From CBFDCQ01 sp965603355 (GTDB lineage Bacteria > Hydrogenedentota > CAZGCA01 > CBFDCQ01): DNA of 42,183 bases. The stretch covers positions 1-42,183 of the forward strand of contig CBFDCQ010000022.1 in the NCBI GenBank assembly GCA_965603355.1, in the 5' to 3' direction. The position numbers and the translations under genes were made by a program. Below, piece after piece: positions 1-8,304 of the stretch; position 1 is the first letter of the stretch; every line of letters begins with the position of its first letter. The notes beneath the pieces are model-generated. The model was given only the letters and a program-made list of their open reading frames with translations, had not been told where the DNA came from and ran no database searches.

Positions 1-1959
1 ACCGCACGCCGTATGCGCGCCTACAATGTTCTGGCGATTCATTGTGCCGGGTCGGGCCATAACGGCGGAACATTGAGTATCATGGATCTTGCCGCCGCGC
101 TCTACCTCGAGGTGATGAACCACGACCCGAAGAACCCCGCCCTGGAAGAACGAGACCGGTGCATTTGGTCGGCCGGGCACAAGGCCCCCGCCCTATACGT
201 CGCCCTGGCTGAAGCAGGGTACTGCGATATCGAGGACGTCGTCAGGGGTCTGCGCAGCCTGGGCAGTCGGTTCGAGGGACACCCCCATTGGCTGAAGCTT
301 CCGGGTGTTGAGGTTTCCTCCGGATCGTTGGGGCAAGGTTTGGGCTTTTCCGTCGGCCAGGCCTTGGATGCCAAGGAAAGGGATTTGGGTTATACGACGT
401 ACTGCATCATGGGCGACGGTGAACATGACGAGGGCAGCATATGGGAAGCCGTCATGGCAGCCGGGCATTACAAACTCGACAACCTCGTAGGCATCGTTGA
501 CCTCAACGGCCTACAGATTGACGGCGCCACAAAGGACGTGATGGACACAGCGCCGTTGGACAAAAAGTACGAGGCCTTCAACTGGCACGTTATCACCATC
601 GACGGCCACGACATGAAACAGATCGTCGATGCCTTCGCGCAAGCCAAGGCAAACAAAGGAAAACCGACGGTCATCATTGCGCGGACGGTGAAAGGCAAGG
701 GCGTGTCTTTCATGGAGAATCAGGCGGGGTGGCACGGCAAGGCTACGAAGGGCCGCGAACAGCTTGATCAGGCCTTGGCGGACATCGGCGCCGAAGATGT
801 GACCAAGGAAGTCGTGGACAGGCTACTGGGCGAGCGTGCCGACATCGAGAAAGAGAAAGAGCAAAAGAGCAGGGCCGAGTTGCCGCAGTTCTCGCGCAAT
901 TACTGGTGGAACGATGAGAACCACATGCAAGTCGACATGGACCCGACGCGCAGGGGTTTCGGCCGCGCCATCAAGGAAATCGGCGACGACCCCCGCATTG
1001 TTACGCTCCACGCCGATATCTCGGGAAGCATCTGCATTCTCGATTTCGGGGCCGACAATCCCGAACGCTGCCAGCGCACGTACAGCATGGGTATCGCGGA
1101 ACAAAACATGGCCAGCGTTGCGTGCGGTCTGGCGCGCAATGGGCGCATACCCGTAGGCGGCACCTATGGCGTGTTTGCCTGCGGACGCAACTGGGATCAG
1201 TTGCGGACCACAGCATGCTACAGCAACCTCAACATCAAGTTGGCGGGCGCGCACGGCGGGATCTCGGTAGGGCCCGACGGTGCCACGCACCAATCCCTGG
1301 AAGAGATCGCGCTTCTCAACATCCTGCCCAACATGCATCTGGCCGTACCGGCCGACTCCGTTGAAACGGAGCGGGCCACCAAGACGGTCGTACTCGACAT
1401 CGTAGGTCCCGGCTACGTCCGGTACGCGCGCGAAGCGACGCCGATCGTCACAACACCCGACACGCCCTACGAATGGGGTGTCGCCAATATCATTCGGTAT
1501 CGCGGGAGCCAGCCTCGGTTCATCGATGCATTCGAAACGGTGTCGTCCAGTGCCTACAAGAATGAGAAGGAGGATATCGCGGTCGTCGCTTGCGGGCCGA
1601 TGGTGCCGGAGGCCATGCGGGCGGCCTACATCCTCAAGGAAGATTTCGGCATCGAGATGCGCATTGTCAACTGTCACACCGTCAAGCCCATCGACCGTGC
1701 CGCCATCGTTGCGGCGGTGAAGGACATCGGTGTCATCGTCACCGCTGAGGAACACCAGACCGGCGGTTTCGGCTCGATCGTGGCGGCTGTTGCCTGCATC
1801 GACAAAGATCCCAACGAACCGCTCAAGATGGATATGGTCGGTGTGGATGACCGGTTCGGCCAGTCGGCGCCCCCGTGGCAACTGATGCGGGAATTCGGCC
1901 TTTGCGCCGAACATATTGCACAACGCGCGTGCAAGTTGCTTGGAAAAGAATGCGGATGA
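1..1959 (+). CDS. tkt: Transketolase, 5' end cut by the window edge
   Basis: Thiamine-diphosphate enzyme that moves two-carbon ketol units between sugar phosphates in the non-oxidative pentose phosphate pathway. The frame is open from base 1; the first in-frame ATG is at 13, but the conserved AGSGHNGG segment then lies only about 10 residues in, whereas the family usually has 20-30 residues before it, so the true start is probably outside the window. From the ATG the protein is 648 aa. The ThDP/metal motif GDGEHDEG (about residue 134) followed by the matching Asn in VDLNG is visible. The pyrimidine-binding half follows, with GIAEQNMASVACGLA carrying the catalytic Glu, then the C-terminal domain. 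Both halves are in one chain, unlike the split archaeal-type enzymes. No T-tract terminator follows, only short palindromes. Confidence 0.93.
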   Translation, partial: TARRMRAYNVLAIHCAGSGHNGGTLSIMDLAAALYLEVMNHDPKNPALEERDRCIWSAGHKAPALYVALAEAGYCDIEDVVRGLRSLGSRFEGHPHWLKLPGVEVSSGSLGQGLGFSVGQALDAKERDLGYTTYCIMGDGEHDEGSIWEAVMAAGHYKLDNLVGIVDLNGLQIDGATKDVMDTAPLDKKYEAFNWHVITIDGHDMKQIVDAFAQAKANKGKPTVIIARTVKGKGVSFMENQAGWHGKATKGREQLDQALADIGAEDVTKEVVDRLLGERADIEKEKEQKSRAELPQFSRNYWWNDENHMQVDMDPTRRGFGRAIKEIGDDPRIVTLHADISGSICILDFGADNPERCQRTYSMGIAEQNMASVACGLARNGRIPVGGTYGVFACGRNWDQLRTTACYSNLNIKLAGAHGGISVGPDGATHQSLEEIALLNILPNMHLAVPADSVETERATKTVVLDIVGPGYVRYAREATPIVTTPDTPYEWGVANIIRYRGSQPRFIDAFETVSSSAYKNEKEDIAVVACGPMVPEAMRAAYILKEDFGIEMRIVNCHTVKPIDRAAIVAAVKDIGVIVTAEEHQTGGFGSIVAAVACIDKDPNEPLKMDMVGVDDRFGQSAPPWQLMREFGLCAEHIAQRACKLLGKECG

Positions 1960-1967
1960 CGGCTCGC

Positions 1968-2078
1968 CCCGGCGCAGCCGGGACTATATAGTCCGGACTT
2001 CCCTCAGTCCAGGGCCAGTCTCGAATGATGCGGGTAAGCCCGTTAATGTTGTGCATTAACGCCAAACCTGTTCGGTTT
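1968..2078. other. Cluster of short palindromes between transketolase and aminotransferase genes
   Basis: Four inverted repeats lie in 111 bases: CCCGGC-gca-GCCGGG (1968-1982), the perfect 14-bp palindrome GGACTATATAGTCC (1981-1994), CGTTAATG-ttgtg-CATTAACG (2041-2061) and AAACC-tgttc-GGTTT (2064-2078). None is followed by a T-run, so a classical terminator is not shown. They could be operator sites or stabilising hairpins. The spacer holds no gene I can support. Confidence 0.5.
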
Positions 2079-2123
2079 AGCGATATCAGGAGTCATCACT
2101 GGGGTTTAGGGAGGAGAAACAAG

Positions 2124-3317
2124 ATGAGACTTGCAGAGCACTTGACGAGTTTGGGTACGGAGACAGCGTTTGCCGTCTCGGCGGAAGCGGCGGCCCTGGC
2201 TGCCAAGGGACAGAAGATTTACCCGTTCCATCTCGGCGACATGAATATTACGACGCCGGACAACGTCATTGAAGCTGCAATTGCGGCGATGAAAGCCGGC
2301 AAGACAGGGTATTGCCCAAATTATGGGATCCCTCAGTTGCGCGAGGCGTTGGCGGACGATGTCAGTCGATCACATGGCGTCAAATACGCCATGGAGAACG
2401 TGGCGATCCAGCCGGGAGGCAAACCCACGATAAGCAAGTTTATCATGGCGCTGATGAACCCCGGCGACGAGGTCTTGTATCCCAACCCCGGATATCCCAT
2501 TTATGAGTCCCAGATCGAGTTTCACGGCGGGGTAGCCGTGCCCTACAGTTACAGGGAAGGTGAAACGAATTTTGAGTTGCAGCTGGACGAGCTTGAGGCC
2601 TCCATCACTCCCAAAACCCGTCTGTTGGTCGTCAACGATCTGCAGAATCCCATGGGGGCAGAGGCCACTGAGGAGGAACTGGCCCGGCTTGCGAAGTTGG
2701 CCATCGAACACGACTTGTACGTACTGTGCGACGAAGCCTATTTCGATATCCGCTACGAAGGTCAGTCCAAGTCACTGGCATCCCTTCCCGGTATGCAGGA
2801 GCGCTCGGTAATCTTGTATACGTTCTCGAAGAAATTCGCCATGACCGGCTGGCGTCTGGGCGCGTCCGTCGGTCCTAAAGAGGTCATCGATGCCATCGCC
2901 AGACTGAATGTGAACGACGAGTCCTGCTCAAACCATTTCATCCAGTATGCGGCTATCGAGGGGTTGCAGGGCGACCAATCGGGGCCGCAGAAGATCCTGG
3001 GCATCTTGAAGGAGCGGCGTGACACGGCGGTGGACATATTGAATTCCATCGACGGTATCCGGTGCTTTAAGCCCAATGCTACATTCTACCTGTTCTTCAA
3101 CTGCACGGGGGCGATGAAGAAAAAGGGATTTGACAACTCGGAGGAGTTGCGCAAGGCCGTGTTGAAAGAAACGGGGGTATCCTTTTGCGCCCGTATGCAC
3201 TTCGGACGACCGCTACCCGGGGAAACCGAGCATTACCTGCGCCTGGCATATTCGGGCATCGACGTGGACCAGATTCAAGAGGGGCTCGGAGAGTTCAAGA
3301 AGTACGTCGAAGCCTAG
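2124..3317 (+). CDS. Class I/II PLP-dependent aminotransferase (aspartate aminotransferase-like)
   Basis: Pyridoxal-phosphate enzyme of fold type I, probably transferring amino groups between an amino acid and a 2-oxo acid; the substrate cannot be told from sequence. I chose ATG 2124 because the Shine-Dalgarno GGGAGGAG sits just upstream; the frame is open back to 2025, but that extension has no ribosome site and no family similarity. The product is 397 aa, normal for the family. Visible are CDEAYFDI, with the Asp that contacts the pyridine nitrogen, and FSKKFAMTGWRLG, with the PLP lysine at about K236. The usual NPTG loop reads NPMG, so a Met replaces the Thr. Neighbours are transketolase and carA, without obvious pathway link. 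Confidence 0.9.
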   Translation: MRLAEHLTSLGTETAFAVSAEAAALAAKGQKIYPFHLGDMNITTPDNVIEAAIAAMKAGKTGYCPNYGIPQLREALADDVSRSHGVKYAMENVAIQPGGKPTISKFIMALMNPGDEVLYPNPGYPIYESQIEFHGGVAVPYSYREGETNFELQLDELEASITPKTRLLVVNDLQNPMGAEATEEELARLAKLAIEHDLYVLCDEAYFDIRYEGQSKSLASLPGMQERSVILYTFSKKFAMTGWRLGASVGPKEVIDAIARLNVNDESCSNHFIQYAAIEGLQGDQSGPQKILGILKERRDTAVDILNSIDGIRCFKPNATFYLFFNCTGAMKKKGFDNSEELRKAVLKETGVSFCARMHFGRPLPGETEHYLRLAYSGIDVDQIQEGLGEFKKYVEA

Positions 3318-3445
3318 CGGCACGAGATTCTTCCCGCCGTGGTATGCGCAGAACGGCGTATATGCCGTTAACGTACGCCCGAGCATGAATCGACGATCTC
3401 GTCGGGAAACCCGGGTCTGCACTCAAACCACACGAGTGAGAGAAA
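3318..3445 (+). other. Spacer before carA with three small hairpins
   Basis: The 128-base spacer contains AACGGC/GCCGTT (3352-3369), CGACG-atct-CGTCG (3391-3404) and CACTC/GAGTG (3420-3438). No T-run or attenuator-like leader ORF is evident. A pyrimidine- or arginine-responsive control of carAB here would be speculation. Confidence 0.3.
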
Positions 3446-4537
3446 ATGACAGTTGCGGCAGCCAAATTAGCTCTTGAGGACGGCACCGTTTTCGAGGGAT
3501 TCTCGTTCGGGGCGCCGGGTGAGACGGCCGGTGAGCTGGTTTTCAACACGAGCATGACGGGATACCAGGAGATACTTACCGATCCGTCGTACAAGGGGCA
3601 GATAGTGACCATGACGTACCCCTTGATAGGGAACTGCGGTGTGAACGTCGAGGACGTGGAGTCGCGCAAACCGTTTGTCGAAGGGTTCGTCGTCAGAGAA
3701 TGCAGCAGGATGCCCAGCAACTGGCGTGCCGCAACAGGCCTACCCGAATACCTCCAGGAGAACGGCATCGTCGGCATCGAGGGGCTTGACACTAGAGCGA
3801 TCACGAGAAAACTTAGGATCGAAGGGACGATGAACGCGGTGATTTCCACCGTTGACCTCAATAACGAGAGCCTCATAAGGAAAGCGAAAGACTCGCCCAA
3901 ACTCGTGGGGCGGGACCTCGTGATGGATGTCGTCATGGACGAACCGATGCGATGGAACGAGCAAGGCGCTTACAACGTGACAGTCCTGGATTGCGGCGTG
4001 AAATACAACATAATGCGCAAGCTCGCCGAGCATGACTGCCGCGTCACCTCTGTACCCGCTCAAACCACTGCGAAGGAGATCCTCGCCGCGGAACCTGATG
4101 GCGTGCTTCTGTCCAACGGCCCGGGCGACCCTGAACCCGTTTCGTACGTGATAGAGACAGTGCGCCGGCTAATAGGAAAAGTCCCCATATTCGGGATATG
4201 CCTCGGTCACCAAATGCTTGGACTCGCGCTCGGCGGCAAGACGTACAAGCTCAAGTTCGGTCATCGCGGCGCAAACCATCCTGTCAAGGACCTTCGGACG
4301 GGGAAGATAGCCATTACGGTGCAGAATCACGGATTCTGCGTGGACATGGATTCGCTCAACCAGGACGAGGTCGAGATCACGCACGTCAACCTCAACGACA
4401 ACACGTTGGAGGGTATTTGTCATAAGAGGTTGCCGATTCTCTCGGTACAGTTCCATCCGGAAGCGTCCGCGGGTCCTCATGATGCAGCGTACCTGTTCGA
4501 TGAGTTTGTACAGTTGATGGATGAACATAATGCCTAG
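3446..4537 (+). CDS. carA: Carbamoyl-phosphate synthase, small (glutaminase) subunit
   Basis: Hydrolyses glutamine and passes ammonia to CarB for carbamoyl phosphate, the precursor of pyrimidines and arginine. At 363 aa it is slightly shorter than the E. coli protein. The N-terminal CPSase small-chain domain fills about residues 1-190. The C-terminal class I glutamine amidotransferase domain carries the nucleophile Cys in GICLGHQ (about C252) and the His/Glu pair in FHPEAS (about H337, E339), so the full triad is present. The start follows GAGTGAGAGAAA. The stop overlaps the start region of carB, which implies translational coupling and equal subunit synthesis. Confidence 0.97.
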   Translation: MTVAAAKLALEDGTVFEGFSFGAPGETAGELVFNTSMTGYQEILTDPSYKGQIVTMTYPLIGNCGVNVEDVESRKPFVEGFVVRECSRMPSNWRAATGLPEYLQENGIVGIEGLDTRAITRKLRIEGTMNAVISTVDLNNESLIRKAKDSPKLVGRDLVMDVVMDEPMRWNEQGAYNVTVLDCGVKYNIMRKLAEHDCRVTSVPAQTTAKEILAAEPDGVLLSNGPGDPEPVSYVIETVRRLIGKVPIFGICLGHQMLGLALGGKTYKLKFGHRGANHPVKDLRTGKIAITVQNHGFCVDMDSLNQDEVEITHVNLNDNTLEGICHKRLPILSVQFHPEASAGPHDAAYLFDEFVQLMDEHNA

Positions 4538-7500
4538 ACGGACTGACATTGAGAGCGTCCTCATTATAGGGTCAGGTCCGATCGTGATCGGCCAGGCGTG
4601 CGAGTTCGACTATTCCGGCACGCAAGCGTGTAAAGCGTTGCGGGAAGAGGGGTACCGGGTCGTGCTTGTGAACAGCAACCCGGCAACCATTATGACCGAT
4701 CCCGAGATGGCCGACCGCACGTACGTTGAGCCGCTTACCCACGATGTGGTTGCCCGTGTGATCGAGCGTGAACGGCCGTCGGCGCTGTTGCCGACGCTTG
4801 GCGGGCAGACCGGTCTTAATCTGGCAGTCGAACTGTACCGGTCCGGTGCCCTCGACCAGTTCGGTGTTGAGCTTATCGGCGCCAAGTTCCACGCTATCAA
4901 TAAAGCCGAGGACCGGGACGAGTTCAAGAAGGCGATGGCGCGGATAGGGCTGGAAATACCGCGCAGCGCGTACGCAGATTCGCTCGATACCGCGACGACG
5001 TTTGTCGAGGAGGTCGGCTACCCGGTAGTGATCCGTCCGTCCTTTACGTTGGGCGGGAGCGGTGGCAGCATAGCATTTAATCATGAAGAGTTCGATTCGC
5101 TGGTGAAGTGGGGGTTCAACATGAGCCCCGTCCACAAAGTGCTTATCGAGGAGTCGGTTATCGGGTGGAAAGAGTTCGAGCTCGAGGTGATGCGCGACTG
5201 TCACGATAACGTCGTGATCGTCTGTTCGATCGAGAATTTCGATCCGATGGGGATCCATACCGGCGACAGCATGACCGTGGCGCCCGCCCAAACGCTGACT
5301 GACAAAGAGTACCAGCGTATGCGCGACGCATCGATAGCTATCATCCGCGAAATAGGGGTCGAGACCGGCGGGTCGAACATCCAGTTTGCAGTGCATCCCG
5401 AGACCGGTCACATGGTCGTTGTCGAGATGAACCCGCGGGTATCGCGCAGCTCGGCCCTGGCCAGCAAAGCGACCGGGTTCCCTATCGCGAAGATCGCCGC
5501 GAAGTTGGCGGTTGGCTACCGGTTGGACGAGCTTCCGAACGATATTACTCGCGAGACATTGTCCTGTTTCGAGCCGACCATCGATTATTGTGTGGTGAAG
5601 ATCCCACGATGGGCGTTCGAGAAGTTCCCGACGGCTGAACCCAATCTTACCGTCCAAATGAAGAGTGTCGGCGAAGCGATGAGCATCGGTCGGACCTTCA
5701 AAGAGGCTCTTCAGAAAGGGTTGCGGTCGCTCGAAAATGACCGGTACGGATTGGGCGCCGACGGGCAACCGGATTTGGTCGGCACGTCGCCGGAAAAGAT
5801 CGTCACGCGGCTGAGCGTCCCTACACCCGACCGTGTGTTCCTTCTGCGGGACGCGCTGCTATCTGGTGTGTCCGTTGAACGGATCTATCAAGTTACGAAA
5901 ATCGACCGGTGGTTCCTGCAGAACATGGCCGAGATCCTTGCTGAGGAACAGGCGCTGCGCGCTCTGAACCCGGCGGACGGTTCTGTCGAAAGGCACGTGC
6001 TTTTACGCGCGAAACGGTTGGGATACTCCGACCGGCAGCTCGCGTACATGTGGGATATGGACGAGATGGACGTACGCCGGATGCGGATGGATCAGGGCGT
6101 GACAGCGACGTTCAAACTCGTTGACACCTGCGCGGCAGAATTCGAAGCGTACACGCCGTACTACTACTCGACGTATTCCGACGAAGACGAGGTCCGCTCT
6201 TCCGACAACCGCAAAGTAATGATACTGGGTGGAGGCCCGAACCGCATCGGCCAGGGCATAGAATTCGACTATTGCTGTGTTCACGCGTCGTACGCGCTGC
6301 ACGAGGACGGGATCGAGACCATCATGGTCAACAGCAATCCGGAGACGGTGAGCACGGATTACGATACCAGTGATAGACTGTACTTCGAGCCGTTGACTCT
6401 CGAAGATGTGCTCAATATTGTCGACCGTGAACAGCCGGACGGTGTCATTGTGCAGTTCGGTGGGCAGACGCCGCTCAAACTTGCGGTACCGCTCGAAAGG
6501 GCCGGGGTCCGCATTCTGGGTACTTCGCCGGATAATATCGACCGGGCCGAGGATAGAAAGCGGTTCCAACAGGTCGTGGACAAACTCGGACTGTTACAGC
6601 CTGAGAACGATACGACGGTGAGTTTCGACGAAGCGCGCGTGATCGCCGACCGAATCGGGTATCCCGTCCTTGTTCGACCCTCGTATGTGCTTGGCGGCCG
6701 TGCAATGGAAATCGTCTACGACGAGATGTCGCTCGAACGATATATGCGCAGCGCGGTGCTGGCGTCGCCTGAACATCCCATACTTGTCGACAAGTTTCTC
6801 GAAGACGCTATCGAGATCGATGCTGACGCTATCGCTGACGGACGGACTGTGGTCGTGGGCGGTATCATGCACCATATCGAGCGGGCCGGCGTCCACAGTG
6901 GCGATAGCGCGTGTGTACTGCCGCCAGTGCCGCTGCCCGACGATATGATCGACGCTGTCCGTCAGCAGACGCATGCGCTGGCGCGTGAACTGAATGTCGT
7001 CGGGCTCATAAACATTCAGTATGCTGTGAAAGATGACAAACTCTACGTGCTTGAAGTGAACCCGCGTGCAAGTCGGACCATACCGTTTGTGAGTAAAGCC
7101 ATTGGAGTGCCCCTCGCAAAAATGGCTGCGCGTGTCATGGCCGGCAGAACGCTTGAAGAACTCGGGTTCACCGAGGAAGTCCGACCCGAGCACTTTTCAG
7201 TGAAAGAGTCTGTACTACCGTTCATCCGGTTCCCCGGCGTGGATATTCTGCTCGGCCCGGAAATGAAGAGTACGGGCGAAGTGATGGGTATCGACACCAA
7301 CTTTGGACTCGCCTACGCCAAGAGCCAGGCCAGCGCAGGCTGTTCATTGCCGCAGGAGGGTACGGTGTTCATTTCGGTATACGACCAGGACAAACCAGCG
7401 GCGGCCGGCATTGCCCGTCAGTTCAAGGAACTCGGGTTTAAGCTGATGGCGACCAGCGGCACCGCCACATACTTGTACGGGGAACATGATCTCGATGTCG

Positions 7501-7802
7501 AACCCGTGTTCAAGATGCACGAAGGCCGCCCCAACGTCGTCGACCGGTTGAAAAACGGCGATGTACAAATAGTGTTCAACACGCCGCTCGGCAGCGAGTC
7601 GGATTTCGACGACCGTGCCATTCGCCGGCACGCTCTCGAGATGGGTGTTCCCTGCATGACAACGACGGCAGGCGCACAAGCGGCGGCCGAAGCTATCGCG
7701 GCGCTCCGATCCGAGCAGTTCAAGGTCTGTTCGCTGCAGGAATATCATGCAGCCGTCAACGGCACCGCAACATCGGTGCCGAAGCGGCCCGTCGCGCCGT
7801 GA
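4530..7802 (+). CDS. carB: Carbamoyl-phosphate synthase, large subunit
   Basis: Makes carbamoyl phosphate from bicarbonate, ammonia and two ATP. ATG 4530 gives MPRRTDIESVLIIGSGP, which aligns with the E. coli N-terminus; an ATG three codons earlier (4521) is possible. The product is 1090 aa, full length. It shows two homologous ATP-grasp halves (about 1-400 and 553-935; GQACEFDYSG and GQGIEFDYCC mark their starts), an oligomerisation region between them, and a C-terminal MGS-like allosteric domain from about residue 945. The gene starts inside carA (8-base overlap). Its 3' end is followed by 300 bases without a gene, so the carAB unit probably ends here. Confidence 0.97.
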   Translation: MPRRTDIESVLIIGSGPIVIGQACEFDYSGTQACKALREEGYRVVLVNSNPATIMTDPEMADRTYVEPLTHDVVARVIERERPSALLPTLGGQTGLNLAVELYRSGALDQFGVELIGAKFHAINKAEDRDEFKKAMARIGLEIPRSAYADSLDTATTFVEEVGYPVVIRPSFTLGGSGGSIAFNHEEFDSLVKWGFNMSPVHKVLIEESVIGWKEFELEVMRDCHDNVVIVCSIENFDPMGIHTGDSMTVAPAQTLTDKEYQRMRDASIAIIREIGVETGGSNIQFAVHPETGHMVVVEMNPRVSRSSALASKATGFPIAKIAAKLAVGYRLDELPNDITRETLSCFEPTIDYCVVKIPRWAFEKFPTAEPNLTVQMKSVGEAMSIGRTFKEALQKGLRSLENDRYGLGADGQPDLVGTSPEKIVTRLSVPTPDRVFLLRDALLSGVSVERIYQVTKIDRWFLQNMAEILAEEQALRALNPADGSVERHVLLRAKRLGYSDRQLAYMWDMDEMDVRRMRMDQGVTATFKLVDTCAAEFEAYTPYYYSTYSDEDEVRSSDNRKVMILGGGPNRIGQGIEFDYCCVHASYALHEDGIETIMVNSNPETVSTDYDTSDRLYFEPLTLEDVLNIVDREQPDGVIVQFGGQTPLKLAVPLERAGVRILGTSPDNIDRAEDRKRFQQVVDKLGLLQPENDTTVSFDEARVIADRIGYPVLVRPSYVLGGRAMEIVYDEMSLERYMRSAVLASPEHPILVDKFLEDAIEIDADAIADGRTVVVGGIMHHIERAGVHSGDSACVLPPVPLPDDMIDAVRQQTHALARELNVVGLINIQYAVKDDKLYVLEVNPRASRTIPFVSKAIGVPLAKMAARVMAGRTLEELGFTEEVRPEHFSVKESVLPFIRFPGVDILLGPEMKSTGEVMGIDTNFGLAYAKSQASAGCSLPQEGTVFISVYDQDKPAAAGIARQFKELGFKLMATSGTATYLYGEHDLDVEPVFKMHEGRPNVVDRLKNGDVQIVFNTPLGSESDFDDRAIRRHALEMGVPCMTTTAGAQAAAEAIAALRSEQFKVCSLQEYHAAVNGTATSVPKRPVAP

Positions 7803-8114
7803 TTGTTTTTGGGCAATTGCAGAGAATTGTGGCTCGCCTAACGCATTGCGCGAGGGATAGGGCGATCATCCCTAACACTAATCGACTAAACGTCCAGCCT
7901 GAAAGCCCAGGTTCAGGAGGTCGCCCTTCGGGCCAGCCGCCTCGGCGTTCTAGAAGGGGTCTTATTCGCGAACGGGTTTCGGCAAGGAATTTCTTGAATT
8001 CGGGTAGTTTGCGGCTAGAACGGCCCATAGGAGAGCCTTTATCGTGCTGAGAGGCGCCGTACGTGCCCAGTTGGGGTTCTGCAACGCACAAACGGTGCAA
8101 CGACAAATCGGGGA
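7803..8114. other. Intergenic region with no supported gene
   Basis: About 310 bases between carB and the gcv promoter. A weak inverted repeat AGGGAT/ATCCCT (7853-7873) without a T-tract and a small GCCC-ttc-GGGC hairpin near 7923-7933 are the only structures seen. Open frames on both strands are short, lack ribosome sites and show no recognisable protein character. Confidence 0.5.
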
Positions 8115-8143
8115 TTGACAACCGCTACCGCTGTGTGTATATT
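8115..8143 (+). promoter_or_regulatory. Sigma-70 promoter of the glycine-cleavage operon
   Basis: Perfect -35 TTGACA (8115-8120), a 17-base spacer and -10 TATATT (8138-8143). The predicted start point is near 8150, giving a leader of about 150 nt before the gcvT start. The leader contains a CTGCCC/GGGCAG hairpin (8154-8176) and a small ORF. No glycine-riboswitch core is recognisable. Confidence 0.75.
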
Positions 8144-8220
8144 GACGAAACACCTGCCCGCGGTGGTCGTGGGCAGATTCATATGGGAAATCCCGGCCAG
8201 TATCGGTGTATGGAGGTGCG

Positions 8221-8304
8221 ATGACCATTTGTGCCGGCCTTATCGAGCGGCTTCGGGAGAATAGAATCCCAGGTCCACATATGGTCAAGGAGGTGTGCTG
8301 TTGA
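8221..8304 (+). CDS. Possible 27-aa leader peptide upstream of gcvT
   Basis: A short ORF begins with ATG right after GGAGGTG (8212-8218), runs 27 codons (starting MTICAGLIERLRENR, ending CysCys) and stops at TGA 8302-8304, which overlaps the gcvT ATG by one base (TGATG). The gcvT ribosome site AAGGAGGT lies inside its last codons. This layout is typical of translational coupling. There is no run of Gly or Ser codons to suggest classical attenuation. The peptide matches nothing I recognise, so its reality rests only on the ribosome site, the promoter placement and the stop/start overlap. Confidence 0.45.
   Translation: MTICAGLIERLRENRIPGPHMVKEVCC

Noticed and set aside
823..1923. 366-codon open frame antisense to transketolase
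   Set aside because: Lies wholly within a strongly conserved gene in another frame; no family resemblance and composition reflects GC-rich third positions.
1974..2123. Start of the aminotransferase at 2025
   Set aside because: The extra 33 codons cover palindromic spacer DNA; the good ribosome site and family N-terminus support 2124.
4572..5768. 398-codon open frame antisense to carB
   Set aside because: Shadow of carB; no ribosome site or recognisable motif.
7756..8121. 121-codon minus-strand ORF after carB
   Set aside because: Starts over the intergenic region, runs into the carB 3' end, no ribosome site, no protein-like pattern.
8144..8294. Glycine riboswitch before gcvT
   Set aside because: The leader is the right place, but I cannot find the conserved glycine-aptamer core sequences; a covariance search would settle it.
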